Assembly (NCBI RefSeq): GCF_030503855.1
Contig: NZ_CP129971.1
Span: forward strand, 1,061,501-1,125,500
Origin: Marivirga salinae
Lineage (GTDB): Bacteria; Bacteroidota; Bacteroidia; Cytophagales; Cyclobacteriaceae
Length of the DNA stretch: 64,000 bases
Direction of reading: 5' to 3'
Part shown: positions 17,549 to 27,363 of the stretch, one piece after another
Layout of the letters: the number at the start of each line of letters is the position of its first letter
Position numbering within the stretch: the first letter of the stretch is position 1
Translations under genes and position numbers: made by a program
The notes under the pieces: model-generated
What the model was told of the DNA's origin: nothing
The model's database searches: none
Seen by the model: only the letters and a program-made list of their open reading frames with translations

Positions 17549-19801
17549 ATGACGATCAGTAAATCATTGTTTAATTTATTAATTGGGGATAAAAAAACAT
17601 TGTTACTCACAATAATTTTTGTGCTAGTGTCTGTTCGTGCAGTATCTTTTCAGATTAATGATTCCCTTCAAACAGCATCCGCTGATTCAATAATATTTCA
17701 TGATTTTGATGGATCCAACTATCAAGCAAGTTCTTTTAATTATACCTCAGTTGAGGATGAAGATGGCATTATGTATTTTGGAAATGAAAATGGATTGTTA
17801 GAATTTGATGGAAGCCATTGGCGATTATACAGAACACCCAATTATACACCTATTACTTATCTAAAGATCGTAGGAGATAAAATTTATACATTCGGCAGTA
17901 ATGAGTTTGGTTTCTTTCAAAGAAATAAAATTGGAAATATGATCTATCATCCCTTGAACGATAGGTCAACTGATGAAATTGATATCTCTTATATTTGGAA
18001 AATACTGGAACACAACGGAGATGTTTATTTTAGTGCAGATAGTTTAATATTTAAATGGGATGGTGAGATTTTGAAAAGAATTCAAGCTGACAATAAATAT
18101 TTAACGATGTATAATGTTGAAGATGAATTGTTAGTTTCTTTTTATGGTAAAAATGGAGGTTTAGCTTTACTCGAAAAAGATACTTTTAATTTTGTAAATA
18201 AGAGTTTTAATTTCCAAGAAGATTATGCTTGGGAAATCATTCAAAAGGAAGATGAAGAATGGTTATTGTTTACTTCAGAAAATGGGGTTTTTAAGCTAGA
18301 TCCTGAAACCTATGAAACGGAGGTGTGGGATAATGAAATAAATCAATACTTCTTACAGGATAGTACTTACTTATATTATGTTGAAAGGTATCAGGATTCT
18401 TTATTTTTAGGTTCAACTTGGCAAAATGGAATTGTACTTTTTAATGATGAAGGAGATATCATTAGGAAGTTAGATAAAAAATCTGGTTTATTAACTAATT
18501 ACTATTCATATCCTATTGAGGATAGAAGAGGTAATATTTGGCTAACTACAGAGGTTGGGTTGCAATATTTGGAATTCTATAATCCAGAAGAAGAAGAATT
18601 TAATTTTAAACCGCAGACTAAAGTTAGATATATTAAACTTGGCGACAGCTCCGTTTTTATAAGAGATACTAATCATGTTTTATCTATTTCGGAAAATAAA
18701 AGTAATTCAATTGACTTTTACTTTTCTGTACCTAGCTTTTTTAAAGAAAATTTACAGTTTTCCTATTATTTGGATGGCTTTGATGAAGACTGGTCAGAAT
18801 GGACCAATAATACGCGTAAAGAATATACAAATTTATCTGGTGGTAAATATACTTTTCATCTTAAAGCTAGAAGTCTTAATAACCCAGATTTAGAAATTCA
18901 ATCATTTGAGTTTGATATTATAGTACCCACTAAATGGTATGAAAGTTATATCACTTATGTGCTACTTGCGGTGTTATTAAGCTTGTTAATTTTTGGGTTT
19001 ATTAAATACCGTACGCATAGATTAAGCATTACCAACAAGAAACTTGAGAAAATAGTAAAAAAGAGAACCTCAGAGCTTCGTTCTCAAAAAGAACGCTTAA
19101 AACAAGCAAACGAAGAATTAAAAACAATTAATAATGAACTAGATAATTTTGTTTATCGATCGTCTCATGATTTAGTGGCTCCTTTGAAATCTTTAAGAGG
19201 CTTAATTTCGGTAGCAGAGATGTCTGACAGACCAGAAGATATTAGAGAATATTTCAAATACATGAATGTCAGCATTACTAAACTGGAGGAATTTATAAAA
19301 AGCATTATGGATTTTTCCACTAATACTAAAAAGCCACTTGAAATGAAACCTGTTAAAATGGATTTCATATTAGATAGTATAGTGGAGGATTTGAAATTTT
19401 ATGCAAATGCAGATAAAGTTAAGTTAATAAGGGCTTATAATTCTGATTTTGAAATAAAAACTGATCCCAAAAGGTTGAATATTGTATTGAGTAATTTGGT
19501 AACTAATGCCTTGAAATACCATGATTTTGAAAAAGATGAATCTCCGTATATTAAAGTGAGTGCAAAAGTTAAAGACAATTCTTATGTGATCGAAGTGGAG
19601 GATAATGGATCAGGAATTCCGGAAGAATATCAAAGTAAGATATTTGAAATGTTTTTTAGAGCTCATCAAGGTATTGAAGGTTCAGGGTTAGGGCTTTATA
19701 TAGTGGTAGATACTCTAAATGTATTGAAAGGTACTATTGATTTTACTTCTAAAACTAGAAAAGGGACCAAGTTTACAATCCTACTTCCTTTTGTGAATTA
19801 A
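17549..19801 (+). CDS. Two-component regulator propeller sensor histidine kinase (Y_Y_Y type)
   Basis: A 750-residue membrane kinase. A signal helix (about 15-35) precedes a periplasmic propeller-like region to about 345, with repeats such as EDEDGIMYFGNENGLLEFDG and EDRRGNIWLTTEVGLQYLEF. A Y_Y_Y domain follows (FSYYLDGFDEDWSEWTNN to about 460), then one transmembrane helix (about 467-485) and a coiled coil. HisKA has His540 in YRSSHDLVAPLKSLRG. HATPase_c has LVTNALKYH, EDNGSGIPEE and GSGLGLYIV. Unlike SusR-type hybrids it has no receiver or HTH domain, so it must pass phosphate to a separate regulator. I chose ATG 17549 over an in-frame TTG at 17534. Confidence 0.87.
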   Translation: MTISKSLFNLLIGDKKTLLLTIIFVLVSVRAVSFQINDSLQTASADSIIFHDFDGSNYQASSFNYTSVEDEDGIMYFGNENGLLEFDGSHWRLYRTPNYTPITYLKIVGDKIYTFGSNEFGFFQRNKIGNMIYHPLNDRSTDEIDISYIWKILEHNGDVYFSADSLIFKWDGEILKRIQADNKYLTMYNVEDELLVSFYGKNGGLALLEKDTFNFVNKSFNFQEDYAWEIIQKEDEEWLLFTSENGVFKLDPETYETEVWDNEINQYFLQDSTYLYYVERYQDSLFLGSTWQNGIVLFNDEGDIIRKLDKKSGLLTNYYSYPIEDRRGNIWLTTEVGLQYLEFYNPEEEEFNFKPQTKVRYIKLGDSSVFIRDTNHVLSISENKSNSIDFYFSVPSFFKENLQFSYYLDGFDEDWSEWTNNTRKEYTNLSGGKYTFHLKARSLNNPDLEIQSFEFDIIVPTKWYESYITYVLLAVLLSLLIFGFIKYRTHRLSITNKKLEKIVKKRTSELRSQKERLKQANEELKTINNELDNFVYRSSHDLVAPLKSLRGLISVAEMSDRPEDIREYFKYMNVSITKLEEFIKSIMDFSTNTKKPLEMKPVKMDFILDSIVEDLKFYANADKVKLIRAYNSDFEIKTDPKRLNIVLSNLVTNALKYHDFEKDESPYIKVSAKVKDNSYVIEVEDNGSGIPEEYQSKIFEMFFRAHQGIEGSGLGLYIVVDTLNVLKGTIDFTSKTRKGTKFTILLPFVN

Positions 19802-19903
19802 ATAGAGTCTATTTGGTAATTACACTAGATGAGTTTATACCTATCTGATAATCAGTACCAAACAATGAATATTTGTGATATTAATTGTTAAACTTCATAT
19901 AAT

Positions 19904-21457
19904 TTATTGTTCATCAATTTCTTCATCCAACTCCAATAGATTTTTTAAATTGAAAATTACTTTGTCCAATTCGGTTGCACTTGTTTTCAAATGCTTTAAG
20001 AGGACAGGATCTATTTTTCCATCTTTTGCTAATTCCATCACATTAATAAGGCCTAATACATTGGCAACCGGTGCACGAAGTTTATGAGAATTATAATAGG
20101 TAAATTCAGCAATTTGACGGTTCCTTTCATTTAATTTCTGGGTTCTTTCAAAAACCCTTTGTTCTAGATTATTATTGAGGCTGTTAAGTTCCTTATTCAC
20201 TCTAGCCAGTTCTAATGATTTCGATGAAATCTTGCTCTGTTTATCTTCAATTTCTTCTTTTTGCTGTTTAAGTTTTATATGAGCACTATTAAGCTGAATG
20301 CTTTTATTTCTGAGATATAAAATGAGAATAAATGCTAATATTAATACAATGATTAATATAGTTATAAACTGTGTTCTATTTTCAATTTTATTGGATAATT
20401 CTGCTTGTTCTAATGCTAATTTATACCGCTCTTTTTCTTTTTGAGACAAATTATATTGAATACTTAATTTATTAATTTCCGCTCTTGATTCTGAATTGAA
20501 TATAGAATCTTTAGTTTCCAGATATTTATCAAAATAAAATACAAGTGAGTCTTTGCCTCCTTTAAATTTAAATAAATCAATTTTTGACTGATATATATTA
20601 AGCAATAAATCTAATGCATTAATTCTTACAGCAAGATTTTCAGCCTCTCTTAGATATTGATTAGCTCTTTCAAAATCATTTTGATCAAGATAGATTTTGG
20701 CAATTTCAATTTTACTTTCAACAGTTCCTCTTTCATAATTTATGTCATCCCAAAATTTCAAACTTCGCTCAAGAAAATACTGAGCGGAGTCATATTGCCT
20801 GATTTCATGATTAATAATGCCTTTATATAAGTAGGTGAAACCCCTAGATTGTGTGCTTACACTGTCTTTATTCAGAATTTGATTGAGATAGTAATTAGCG
20901 CTATCATAATTTTCTTTGAGCATAAATAACTGACCTAAGTTTACTAGTATTAACTCAGGAGAAAGATTCTCAACTTCACTTACTTTTTGTAGGGCTAATT
21001 TTATAAATCTGGCAGACTGTGTATAGTCTTTCTGTTTTTTATAAGTCTCACCAATATTGTTTAAGGTTTTAATGACTTCAATAGAATTCTTTTCGTGCTC
21101 AAATAATTTAAGTGCTCCAAAATAGGCATTAAGAGACGCATAATATATTCCTTGTAGCCAATAGAAAGTTCCTTTTTTACTTAAAATATAAGCTTTTCCA
21201 CTATTGTCTTTTTCGGACTCTAACTGTTCCTCTAATGCATTAACATAAAATAATGCATCTGTTGGAGATTGTGAGTATAGTTTTTCAGAAATATCTAGAA
21301 ATTCAATTATCGCCTCTTCTTGCTTGAAACTTTCATTTGAGAGCTTGTTTTTAAGCAAGCTTTGTAAAGAATCATTCTGCAAAGCCAATAATGAATGCAA
21401 TTGCACGATAATTAGCAATAAAATAGGCGGTATGACTTTTAAAAAACGGCTTATCAT
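19904..21457 (-). CDS. TPR membrane protein ending in a HisKA (DHp) domain, no ATPase domain
   Basis: A 517-residue protein with signal peptide (1-26), TPR repeats (about 55-300), a transmembrane helix (about 363-382), a long coiled coil (385-447) and a phosphoacceptor helix with His458 in YYNSHKLRAPVANVLGL. It then ends at LELDEEIDEQ after the second DHp helix. HATPase_c is missing, and no ATPase-like sequence occurs in any frame of the 102 bp downstream, so this is a native short form rather than a simple frameshift. It could be phosphorylated by another kinase or act as a dimer partner. It follows hemH by 59 bp on the same strand. Confidence 0.8.
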   Translation of the reverse strand: MISRFLKVIPPILLLIIVQLHSLLALQNDSLQSLLKNKLSNESFKQEEAIIEFLDISEKLYSQSPTDALFYVNALEEQLESEKDNSGKAYILSKKGTFYWLQGIYYASLNAYFGALKLFEHEKNSIEVIKTLNNIGETYKKQKDYTQSARFIKLALQKVSEVENLSPELILVNLGQLFMLKENYDSANYYLNQILNKDSVSTQSRGFTYLYKGIINHEIRQYDSAQYFLERSLKFWDDINYERGTVESKIEIAKIYLDQNDFERANQYLREAENLAVRINALDLLLNIYQSKIDLFKFKGGKDSLVFYFDKYLETKDSIFNSESRAEINKLSIQYNLSQKEKERYKLALEQAELSNKIENRTQFITILIIVLILAFILILYLRNKSIQLNSAHIKLKQQKEEIEDKQSKISSKSLELARVNKELNSLNNNLEQRVFERTQKLNERNRQIAEFTYYNSHKLRAPVANVLGLINVMELAKDGKIDPVLLKHLKTSATELDKVIFNLKNLLELDEEIDEQ

Positions 21458-21516
21458 AATTTAAAATAGCCAATAATTTAATCAAAAAAAATTAATGTTA
21501 CAGCCGTTTAGCTTAC

Positions 21517-22545
21517 CTAATTTTTCATGACTAAAGATTTTAAAGTAAGTATCCAATCTTTATTGTCGTTTAAGCTCTCGACTAAATCCCATCGCTCTCC
21601 ACCTGCTTCTTCAAACTCTTCTTTAAACTCCTCTCCCACTTCAATAGTGGTTTCCAAACAATCAGAGACAAAAGCAGGAGAATAAGCTAAAACTGATTTT
21701 TTCCCATCTTTAGCCAATTCTTTCAAAACCTCATCTGTATAAGGTTTAATCCATGGGTCATTTCCTAATCTACTTTGGAATGTAACGGTATATTTATCTT
21801 CTGGTAAGTTAAGTTCATTTGCAATTAAGCGTGCAGTTTGGAAGCACTGAGCCCTATAACAAAATCTATTTTTATCATGATAAGCATTGCAACAATTACC
21901 CAGCTTACAATAATTATCAACAGAACCTTTTCGGATTTGCCGCTCAGGTAAACCATGAAAACTAAAAAGAACATGGTCATAGTCATGCTTATCCAAATAT
22001 TTTTTACCTAAAGCTGCAAATGTTTTATAATAACCTGGCTCTTCTACAAAATTGCTAATGAAATTAATATGAGGAATAATCTGCCATTTTTGTACAATTT
22101 CCATGACCTTATCTTGAACAGATCCGCTGCTTGCAGATGCATATTGAGGAAATAATGGTATTACTATTATTTTAGCTACGTTATGACTTCTTAATTCATC
22201 CAAAGCATCTTTTATACTTGGAGATTGATATCGCATTGCTATTTCGACTACATACTCATCATCTAATTCCTGTTGCAACAAATCTCTGATATCTTCCCCA
22301 TAGAATTTTAAGGGAGACCCTCTTTCTACCCAAAGTTTACGGTATTCTTTGGCAGATTTTGGTGCTCTGAAAGGTGCAATTATTAAGTTCACCAACATCC
22401 ATCGGAATAAAAAAGGAATATCAATTACCCTTTTATCCATTAAAAATTCTCTTAAATATTTTCTTACATCCGATGTTTTTGTAGAATCTGGTGTTCCCAA
22501 ATTCACTAGTAATACTCCTGTCTTTCCTTGATTTGCTTTTTTCAT
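21517..22545 (-). CDS. hemH: Ferrochelatase HemH
   Basis: Inserts Fe2+ into protoporphyrin IX, the last step of haem synthesis. The N-terminus GVLLVNLGTPDSTKTSDVRKYL, the catalytic His in LFSFHGLPERQ (about 197-207) and the Glu-rich C-terminal CLETTIEVGEEF are typical. The length is 342 residues. An internal segment at about 218-239 carries five cysteines (CKLGNCC ... CYRAQC); ferrochelatases with internal cysteines of this sort are known to hold a 2Fe-2S cluster in some bacteria, so a cluster is plausible but unproven here. A TATCTTTG box lies 54 bp upstream. It sits between two signalling genes on the same strand. Confidence 0.96.
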   Translation of the reverse strand: MKKANQGKTGVLLVNLGTPDSTKTSDVRKYLREFLMDKRVIDIPFLFRWMLVNLIIAPFRAPKSAKEYRKLWVERGSPLKFYGEDIRDLLQQELDDEYVVEIAMRYQSPSIKDALDELRSHNVAKIIVIPLFPQYASASSGSVQDKVMEIVQKWQIIPHINFISNFVEEPGYYKTFAALGKKYLDKHDYDHVLFSFHGLPERQIRKGSVDNYCKLGNCCNAYHDKNRFCYRAQCFQTARLIANELNLPEDKYTVTFQSRLGNDPWIKPYTDEVLKELAKDGKKSVLAYSPAFVSDCLETTIEVGEEFKEEFEEAGGERWDLVESLNDNKDWILTLKSLVMKN

Positions 22546-22598
22546 ATTGGGTTGAATAACCAGCAGTGTGATTTTATGTTTTAAATTTCAAAATTAAC

Positions 22599-22606
22599 CA
22601 AAGATA
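22599..22606 (-). promoter_or_regulatory. Putative -7 box (TATCTTTG) for hemH
   Basis: Minus-strand TATCTTTG fits TAnnTTTG, 54 nt before the hemH ATG. There is no obvious -33 TTG in the AT-rich sequence upstream. Confidence 0.4.
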
Positions 22607-22666
22607 TATTGATATAATATTCTATTAAGGATTATTACTAATAGTTTGAAATGTTTTGATGACTTA

Positions 22667-24898
22667 TTAAGAAATTCCTAAATCTCTTTTTTGTTTTTCA
22701 AGAGATGCTTTTAATTCTGATTCGTTCTTTTGGAGTTTCTCTATTAATGATTTCTTCAATTCTTGTTGATATGCTTTTAATTCAGCTAACCCGCCCTCTC
22801 CAGTACTTTTAATTTTACTTTCAATTTCTTCTATTTGTTGTATTAAAGCATCTTTTTCTTTTACTAAAGCGTCTATTTTTTGATATACTTCTGTAATGTC
22901 AAAAGCAAATTTGACAATTTTGGTTATTTCCTCATTTTGATTTCTTAAAATTGAATAAGAGCCTTTGATGTTAATTTTTTGTCCATTTTTACTGTAGCGT
23001 TCAAATATTCCACTTTGAATTTTCCCTGCTCTTAAATTTTCCCAAAATGATTGATAATCTTCTGAGTTAGCATAATCTTCACTTACAAAAATACGGTGAT
23101 GTCTTCCTTTAATTTCATCTACTGAGTTATAGCCAAATAATTTAATAAAAGTTTCATCAGCAGTAAGGATATCTCCTTTTGGATTAAACTCTATATAAGC
23201 CATGCCACTTTTTTCCATGGCTACTAAACGTTCATTACTTTCTTTTTGGGCGCGTTCCATCTCTTCTTGGGTGGCCTGCAATTCCTCCATATTCTGGCGC
23301 ATTTCCTCTTCTTGAGCACGCATTTCCTCTGTCATCTGTTGAGAATCCTCTAAAAGTTTATTGGTTCTCTCATTTATCTTAACAGATTGAACTGAGGAAG
23401 CAATGTTTTCGCCTACGTCCTCAATAAATTTCCTTTCATTATCGGTAAACTCAGTAAAAGTACCTATTTCAATCACACCATAGACAGTTTCATTGGCGAT
23501 TAGCGGAACTATGAAAATACTTTTTGGAGTTGCTTTTCCTAATCCTGAAGTAATAGTAATATAATTTTCAGGCAGTTCTTTCATGTATATAGACTGCTTT
23601 TCTAGATAAACTTGCCCAACTAATCCTTGTCCAGGTTGAATCGTTTTTTCTAAAAACTTCTTTCTGTCGTATGCATAAGTTGCAGTTAGACGAAGTGCTT
23701 CCTCTCCATTTTCATCTTCATCTACTATAAAAATGCTTCCTTGATTTGCATTTAGGTAGTTTACCATAAAAGTGATGACGTGATCGCTCAACTCCGAAAT
23801 GTTGTTATTGTATTTCCGTAAGATGTCACCAAATTCAGCAGAACCTTTATTTGTCCAGTTTCTAATTCTGGCTTCTTCCGATACGTTTTTGAGGCTATCA
23901 CGCATTTCAGCTAAAGATAAGCCAATGTCTCCTTGATTATTGAAAACAGAAATATCACTATCAAAACTCCCTTTTCCGACTTCCAAAGCAAAGTTCTTTA
24001 CATTAGATAGATTTTCTGATAGCGTATGAATTTCTTCTAAAATAATATCGAATTCATCGTTGGTATTAGCTCTTGTTTCAGGAATGTTTCCCTCACTTAG
24101 GATTTTTACTTCATCTTGTAATGTGTTGATACTGCTTTTGAATTGTCTTCTTGCGAACCGATATAATATAAAGCATAAAAGAATAGAAATTATGACAATA
24201 ATTGATTCAACAATTACGAATCTATCGCGAGCATTATATATTTTTTCAGCCACACCCCAAGATTCTTCTTCGATGTTCGCATACAAAAGGCTTGCTTTTT
24301 CATCAAATTCATCGCTTAAAGACTTTAAATTATCTGCATAAAGATTACCATTTGGATTGTTGTTTGAGCTTTGGTCTGCTAATTCATCATCTATCCAATT
24401 TTGGAGATCATTTGAGTCATATATAGTATCACTTTCTGATCCAGGATAATCATTTATTGATAAACGGATATCCCCACCTCCAAACTGCGCATTATTCATT
24501 ACTTCTTTTTGCTTAAGCTGGATTCTGTTGCCAAGTCTGCTCAGCTTTTCATATAAAATAATGTTCTCTGGATTCTCCCAAGAAGATTTTAAAGAATCAA
24601 TACTGTCTTTAGCTGATTGGATTTCTTTCTCCCAAATTTCTTCAATTTCGTTTTTTAAACGGTCATTTCCTGAAAGTAAATAATCTTGAAGATTAACATT
24701 GGAATGGCGTATTCCACTTTTAAAGGCATTTACATAAATTCGAGAGGGTTGTTTATTTTCCAAAACATCATTTCCCATCATCATGATTTTGCCGATTTGC
24801 GAAAGTGTTATAATAACAACAATTACTATCAATAGGGCCATACTGCCATAGCCGATGATCATTCTGCTTTTAATGGAATTGAAGTTTATTTTTCTCAT
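22667..24898 (-). CDS. Membrane sensor with 4HB, GAF and PAS domains, no output domain
   Basis: A 743-residue protein resembling the sensory half of a chemoreceptor or kinase. It has a first transmembrane helix (about 14-36), a helical periplasmic domain (37-225) and a second transmembrane helix (228-247). A HAMP-like linker follows, then a GAF domain (about 370-505; QPGQGLVGQVYLE, VYGVIEIGTF), a coiled coil (510-560; EEMRAQEEEMRQNMEELQ) and a PAS domain (560-675; AYIEFNPKGDILTADETF). The C-terminus is another coiled coil ending KRDLGIS. There is no HisKA, GGDEF, EAL or methyl-accepting signalling tip, so signal output must be through protein contacts. It precedes hemH by 121 bp. Confidence 0.85.
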   Translation of the reverse strand: MRKINFNSIKSRMIIGYGSMALLIVIVVIITLSQIGKIMMMGNDVLENKQPSRIYVNAFKSGIRHSNVNLQDYLLSGNDRLKNEIEEIWEKEIQSAKDSIDSLKSSWENPENIILYEKLSRLGNRIQLKQKEVMNNAQFGGGDIRLSINDYPGSESDTIYDSNDLQNWIDDELADQSSNNNPNGNLYADNLKSLSDEFDEKASLLYANIEEESWGVAEKIYNARDRFVIVESIIVIISILLCFILYRFARRQFKSSINTLQDEVKILSEGNIPETRANTNDEFDIILEEIHTLSENLSNVKNFALEVGKGSFDSDISVFNNQGDIGLSLAEMRDSLKNVSEEARIRNWTNKGSAEFGDILRKYNNNISELSDHVITFMVNYLNANQGSIFIVDEDENGEEALRLTATYAYDRKKFLEKTIQPGQGLVGQVYLEKQSIYMKELPENYITITSGLGKATPKSIFIVPLIANETVYGVIEIGTFTEFTDNERKFIEDVGENIASSVQSVKINERTNKLLEDSQQMTEEMRAQEEEMRQNMEELQATQEEMERAQKESNERLVAMEKSGMAYIEFNPKGDILTADETFIKLFGYNSVDEIKGRHHRIFVSEDYANSEDYQSFWENLRAGKIQSGIFERYSKNGQKINIKGSYSILRNQNEEITKIVKFAFDITEVYQKIDALVKEKDALIQQIEEIESKIKSTGEGGLAELKAYQQELKKSLIEKLQKNESELKASLEKQKRDLGIS

Positions 24899-25011
24899 GT
24901 TACACGCTCGCTTTTTCCAAGTCTCAATTTATCTTTTATCAACCTAATTAAAAAGCTTCAAACATAAATTTTAAGCAAACGGTTATTCTGACACATTAAA
25001 ATCTTTGGAAA

Positions 25012-26439
25012 ATGAGGAAAAAGCATCAAAAATCGCTGATTTGGTTCAGGAAAAATTTAAGAATTGAAGATAATCAAGCACTTTTGGAGGGAATCCAAAA
25101 CTCAGAAAGATACCTGTTGCTTTATATTTTTGATGAAATAGAATGGAAAGAAAATCCAATTGGCTTGAAGCGATCCTCTGATTTGAAATTAAAATTCAGA
25201 TGGCAAACTGTGTTGGACTTAAAATATAATATTGAACAGAAGGGAGGGCAATTATTGATTCAAAAAGGGGATTCTAAAACCATCATTCAATCACTTTTGA
25301 CGGAGAATAAATTTGATGCACTATATGCTCCTAAAGAATTTGGTACAGAGGAAATTCAAGAGGAATTAAGCATTGAAAAACTATTTATAAAACAAAAAAG
25401 AGAGGTGCATTTTTATGCTCAAACTACACTTTTTCATGAGGACGATATTCCCTGGCCTATTGGAAAATTGCCAGATATTTTTACCCAATTTAGGAAAGAG
25501 AATGAAAAACAAACCGAAGTAAAAGATTTATTAGAAACACCACGAGATTTATCAGCTTCCTTGCCTGTAGACTACAATTTTGAGTTTTCAGATTTAGGGA
25601 TTGATGATATTCAACCAAATTCAAAATCGGTTCTAAATTTTGAAGGAGGTGAAACAAAAGCTTGGGAGCGTTTGAATCAATATATATGGGAATCAGACCA
25701 ACTCAAAGAATATAAAAATACCAGAAATGGATTGCTGGGGGAAGCTTACTCTTCCAAATTTTCCCCTTGGCTGGCTTTAGGATGTGTTTCTCCTAAATCA
25801 ATTTACTACCAGGTTAAGAAATATGAAAAAGAACGAAAGAAAAATCAATCTACTTATTGGTTAATTTTTGAACTGATTTGGAGAGATTATTTTCAATTTG
25901 TTTTGAAAAAATTTGGTTCTCAGCTTTTCCAAAAGGAAGGAATAAAAGGAAATGAAGTAGAATGGAAATGGGATTTAGAGCTTTTCCAAAAATGGAAAAA
26001 TGGCGAAACAGGAGTACCGTTTATTGATGCCAATATGCGGGAATTAAATGCTTCTGGTTTTATGAGCAACCGGGGCAGGCAAAATGTAGCCAGCTTTTTG
26101 GTAAAGGATTTGGGATTAGATTGGCGAATGGGCGCCTGGTATTTTGAGCATCAATTAATTGATTATGATGTGGCAAGTAATTGGGGAAACTGGGCTTATG
26201 TTGCTGGAGTGGGAAATGATCCAAGAGAAAACCGCTATTTCAATATCCTAAGCCAAGCTAAAAAATATGATGCTAAAGGGGAATATGTTAGAAATTGGAT
26301 TTCAGAATTGAAAGAAATCGAAGGCTTTAATATTCATAAAATCTCTTTAATGAAGCAGACTGAATTAGAAAAACTTAATTTGGATATACCAGAAATTTAT
26401 TTGAAACCAATTGTGGATATGGATAAATGGGAGTATTAA
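25012..26439 (+). CDS. DASH-family cryptochrome / photolyase
   Basis: A 475-residue flavoprotein. The N-terminal Rossmann domain begins SLIWFRKNLRIEDNQAL and binds an antenna cofactor. The C-terminal FAD domain has the conserved TRNGLLGEAYSSKFSPWLALGCVSP block (broken here for length), WRDYFQF, TGVPFIDANMREL and the DASH-type NRGRQNVASFLVKDLGLDWRMGAWYFE region. Residues WGNWAYVAGVGNDPRENR complete the FAD site. DASH proteins repair cyclobutane dimers, mainly in single-stranded DNA, by blue light. It stands alone and divergent from the GAF/PAS sensor gene, with 113 bp between starts. It complements the damaged excision repair gene uvrB in this window. Confidence 0.93.
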   Translation: MRKKHQKSLIWFRKNLRIEDNQALLEGIQNSERYLLLYIFDEIEWKENPIGLKRSSDLKLKFRWQTVLDLKYNIEQKGGQLLIQKGDSKTIIQSLLTENKFDALYAPKEFGTEEIQEELSIEKLFIKQKREVHFYAQTTLFHEDDIPWPIGKLPDIFTQFRKENEKQTEVKDLLETPRDLSASLPVDYNFEFSDLGIDDIQPNSKSVLNFEGGETKAWERLNQYIWESDQLKEYKNTRNGLLGEAYSSKFSPWLALGCVSPKSIYYQVKKYEKERKKNQSTYWLIFELIWRDYFQFVLKKFGSQLFQKEGIKGNEVEWKWDLELFQKWKNGETGVPFIDANMRELNASGFMSNRGRQNVASFLVKDLGLDWRMGAWYFEHQLIDYDVASNWGNWAYVAGVGNDPRENRYFNILSQAKKYDAKGEYVRNWISELKEIEGFNIHKISLMKQTELEKLNLDIPEIYLKPIVDMDKWEY

Positions 26440-26561
26440 AATAAAAATTGAATGAATTCATGGTCGTACTGAATTTTAGAACTGTGGATTAAATTTTGTT
26501 GCTAAGTGGTCTTCCTTTACATCTTACCTCTTCATCCTTTAGCTTTATGCTCAAATCTTCT

Positions 26562-26569
26562 TATTTTTG
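26562..26569 (+). promoter_or_regulatory. Putative -7 box (TATTTTTG) for tpiA operon
   Basis: TATTTTTG fits TAnnTTTG and lies 33 nt before the tpiA ATG. No good -33 element is visible. Confidence 0.4.
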
Positions 26570-26601
26570 TTTTTTAGCCTATAACAAAATTTGAAAACAA
26601 G

Positions 26602-27363
26602 ATGAGACAGAAAATAGTAGCAGGAAACTGGAAAATGAATAAAACATTAGTAGAAGCGCAATCTTTAACTTCCGAAATTGCTAATATGGTGGAAGATGAA
26701 GCACCTTCCGATGTTAAAGTGGTCATTGCTCCTCCATCCCCTTTCATATATGCAGTTGAAAATTTAGTTCCTGAAATGGGACAAATTGTTTTGGCAGGTC
26801 AAAATTGCCATCAAGAAGATTCAGGGGCTTTTACTGGCGAAGTTTCTGCTCCAATGTTGAAATCTTTAGGTGCGCAGTATGTGATTTTAGGACATAGTGA
26901 AAGAAGACAGCATTTTTCTGAAACCGATGAAGAATTAGTCAAAAAGACTGATAACGCACTTAAAAATGATTTGAAGGTAATTTTCTGTTGTGGTGAGCCT
27001 TTGGAAATCAGAGAAGCGAATACTCAAAATGAATATGTTACCAAGCAATTGACCAACAGTTTATTTCACCTATCAGCAGAGCAATTCAAAAATATAGTGA
27101 TTGCTTACGAACCAATATGGGCAATTGGAACGGGTAAAACCGCTAGTTCTCAACAAGCTCAAGATATGCACAAAACCATTCGTGAGCACATTGATTCAAA
27201 ATTTGGACAAGAGGTAGCAGATGAAACTTCCATTTTATATGGAGGAAGCTGTAAGCCTGATAATGCGAAAGAACTTTTTTCTCAACCTGATGTTGATGGA
27301 GGATTAATTGGCGGGGCCTCTCTGAAATCAAGAGATTTTACGGATATTATCAAATCTTTTTAA
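26602..27363 (+). CDS. tpiA: Triose-phosphate isomerase
   Basis: Glycolysis: interconverts dihydroxyacetone phosphate and glyceraldehyde 3-phosphate. The barrel begins KIVAGNWKMNKT with catalytic Lys. The electrophilic His lies in ILGHSERRQHF (about 96) and the base Glu in IAYEPIWAIGTGKTAS (about 168-183), with the phosphate-gripping loop 6. GGSCKPDN and DGGLIGGASL close the barrel. The length of 253 residues is standard. Its stop TAA overlaps the prmA ATG by one base, so the two are coupled. Confidence 0.98.
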   Translation: MRQKIVAGNWKMNKTLVEAQSLTSEIANMVEDEAPSDVKVVIAPPSPFIYAVENLVPEMGQIVLAGQNCHQEDSGAFTGEVSAPMLKSLGAQYVILGHSERRQHFSETDEELVKKTDNALKNDLKVIFCCGEPLEIREANTQNEYVTKQLTNSLFHLSAEQFKNIVIAYEPIWAIGTGKTASSQQAQDMHKTIREHIDSKFGQEVADETSILYGGSCKPDNAKELFSQPDVDGGLIGGASLKSRDFTDIIKSF

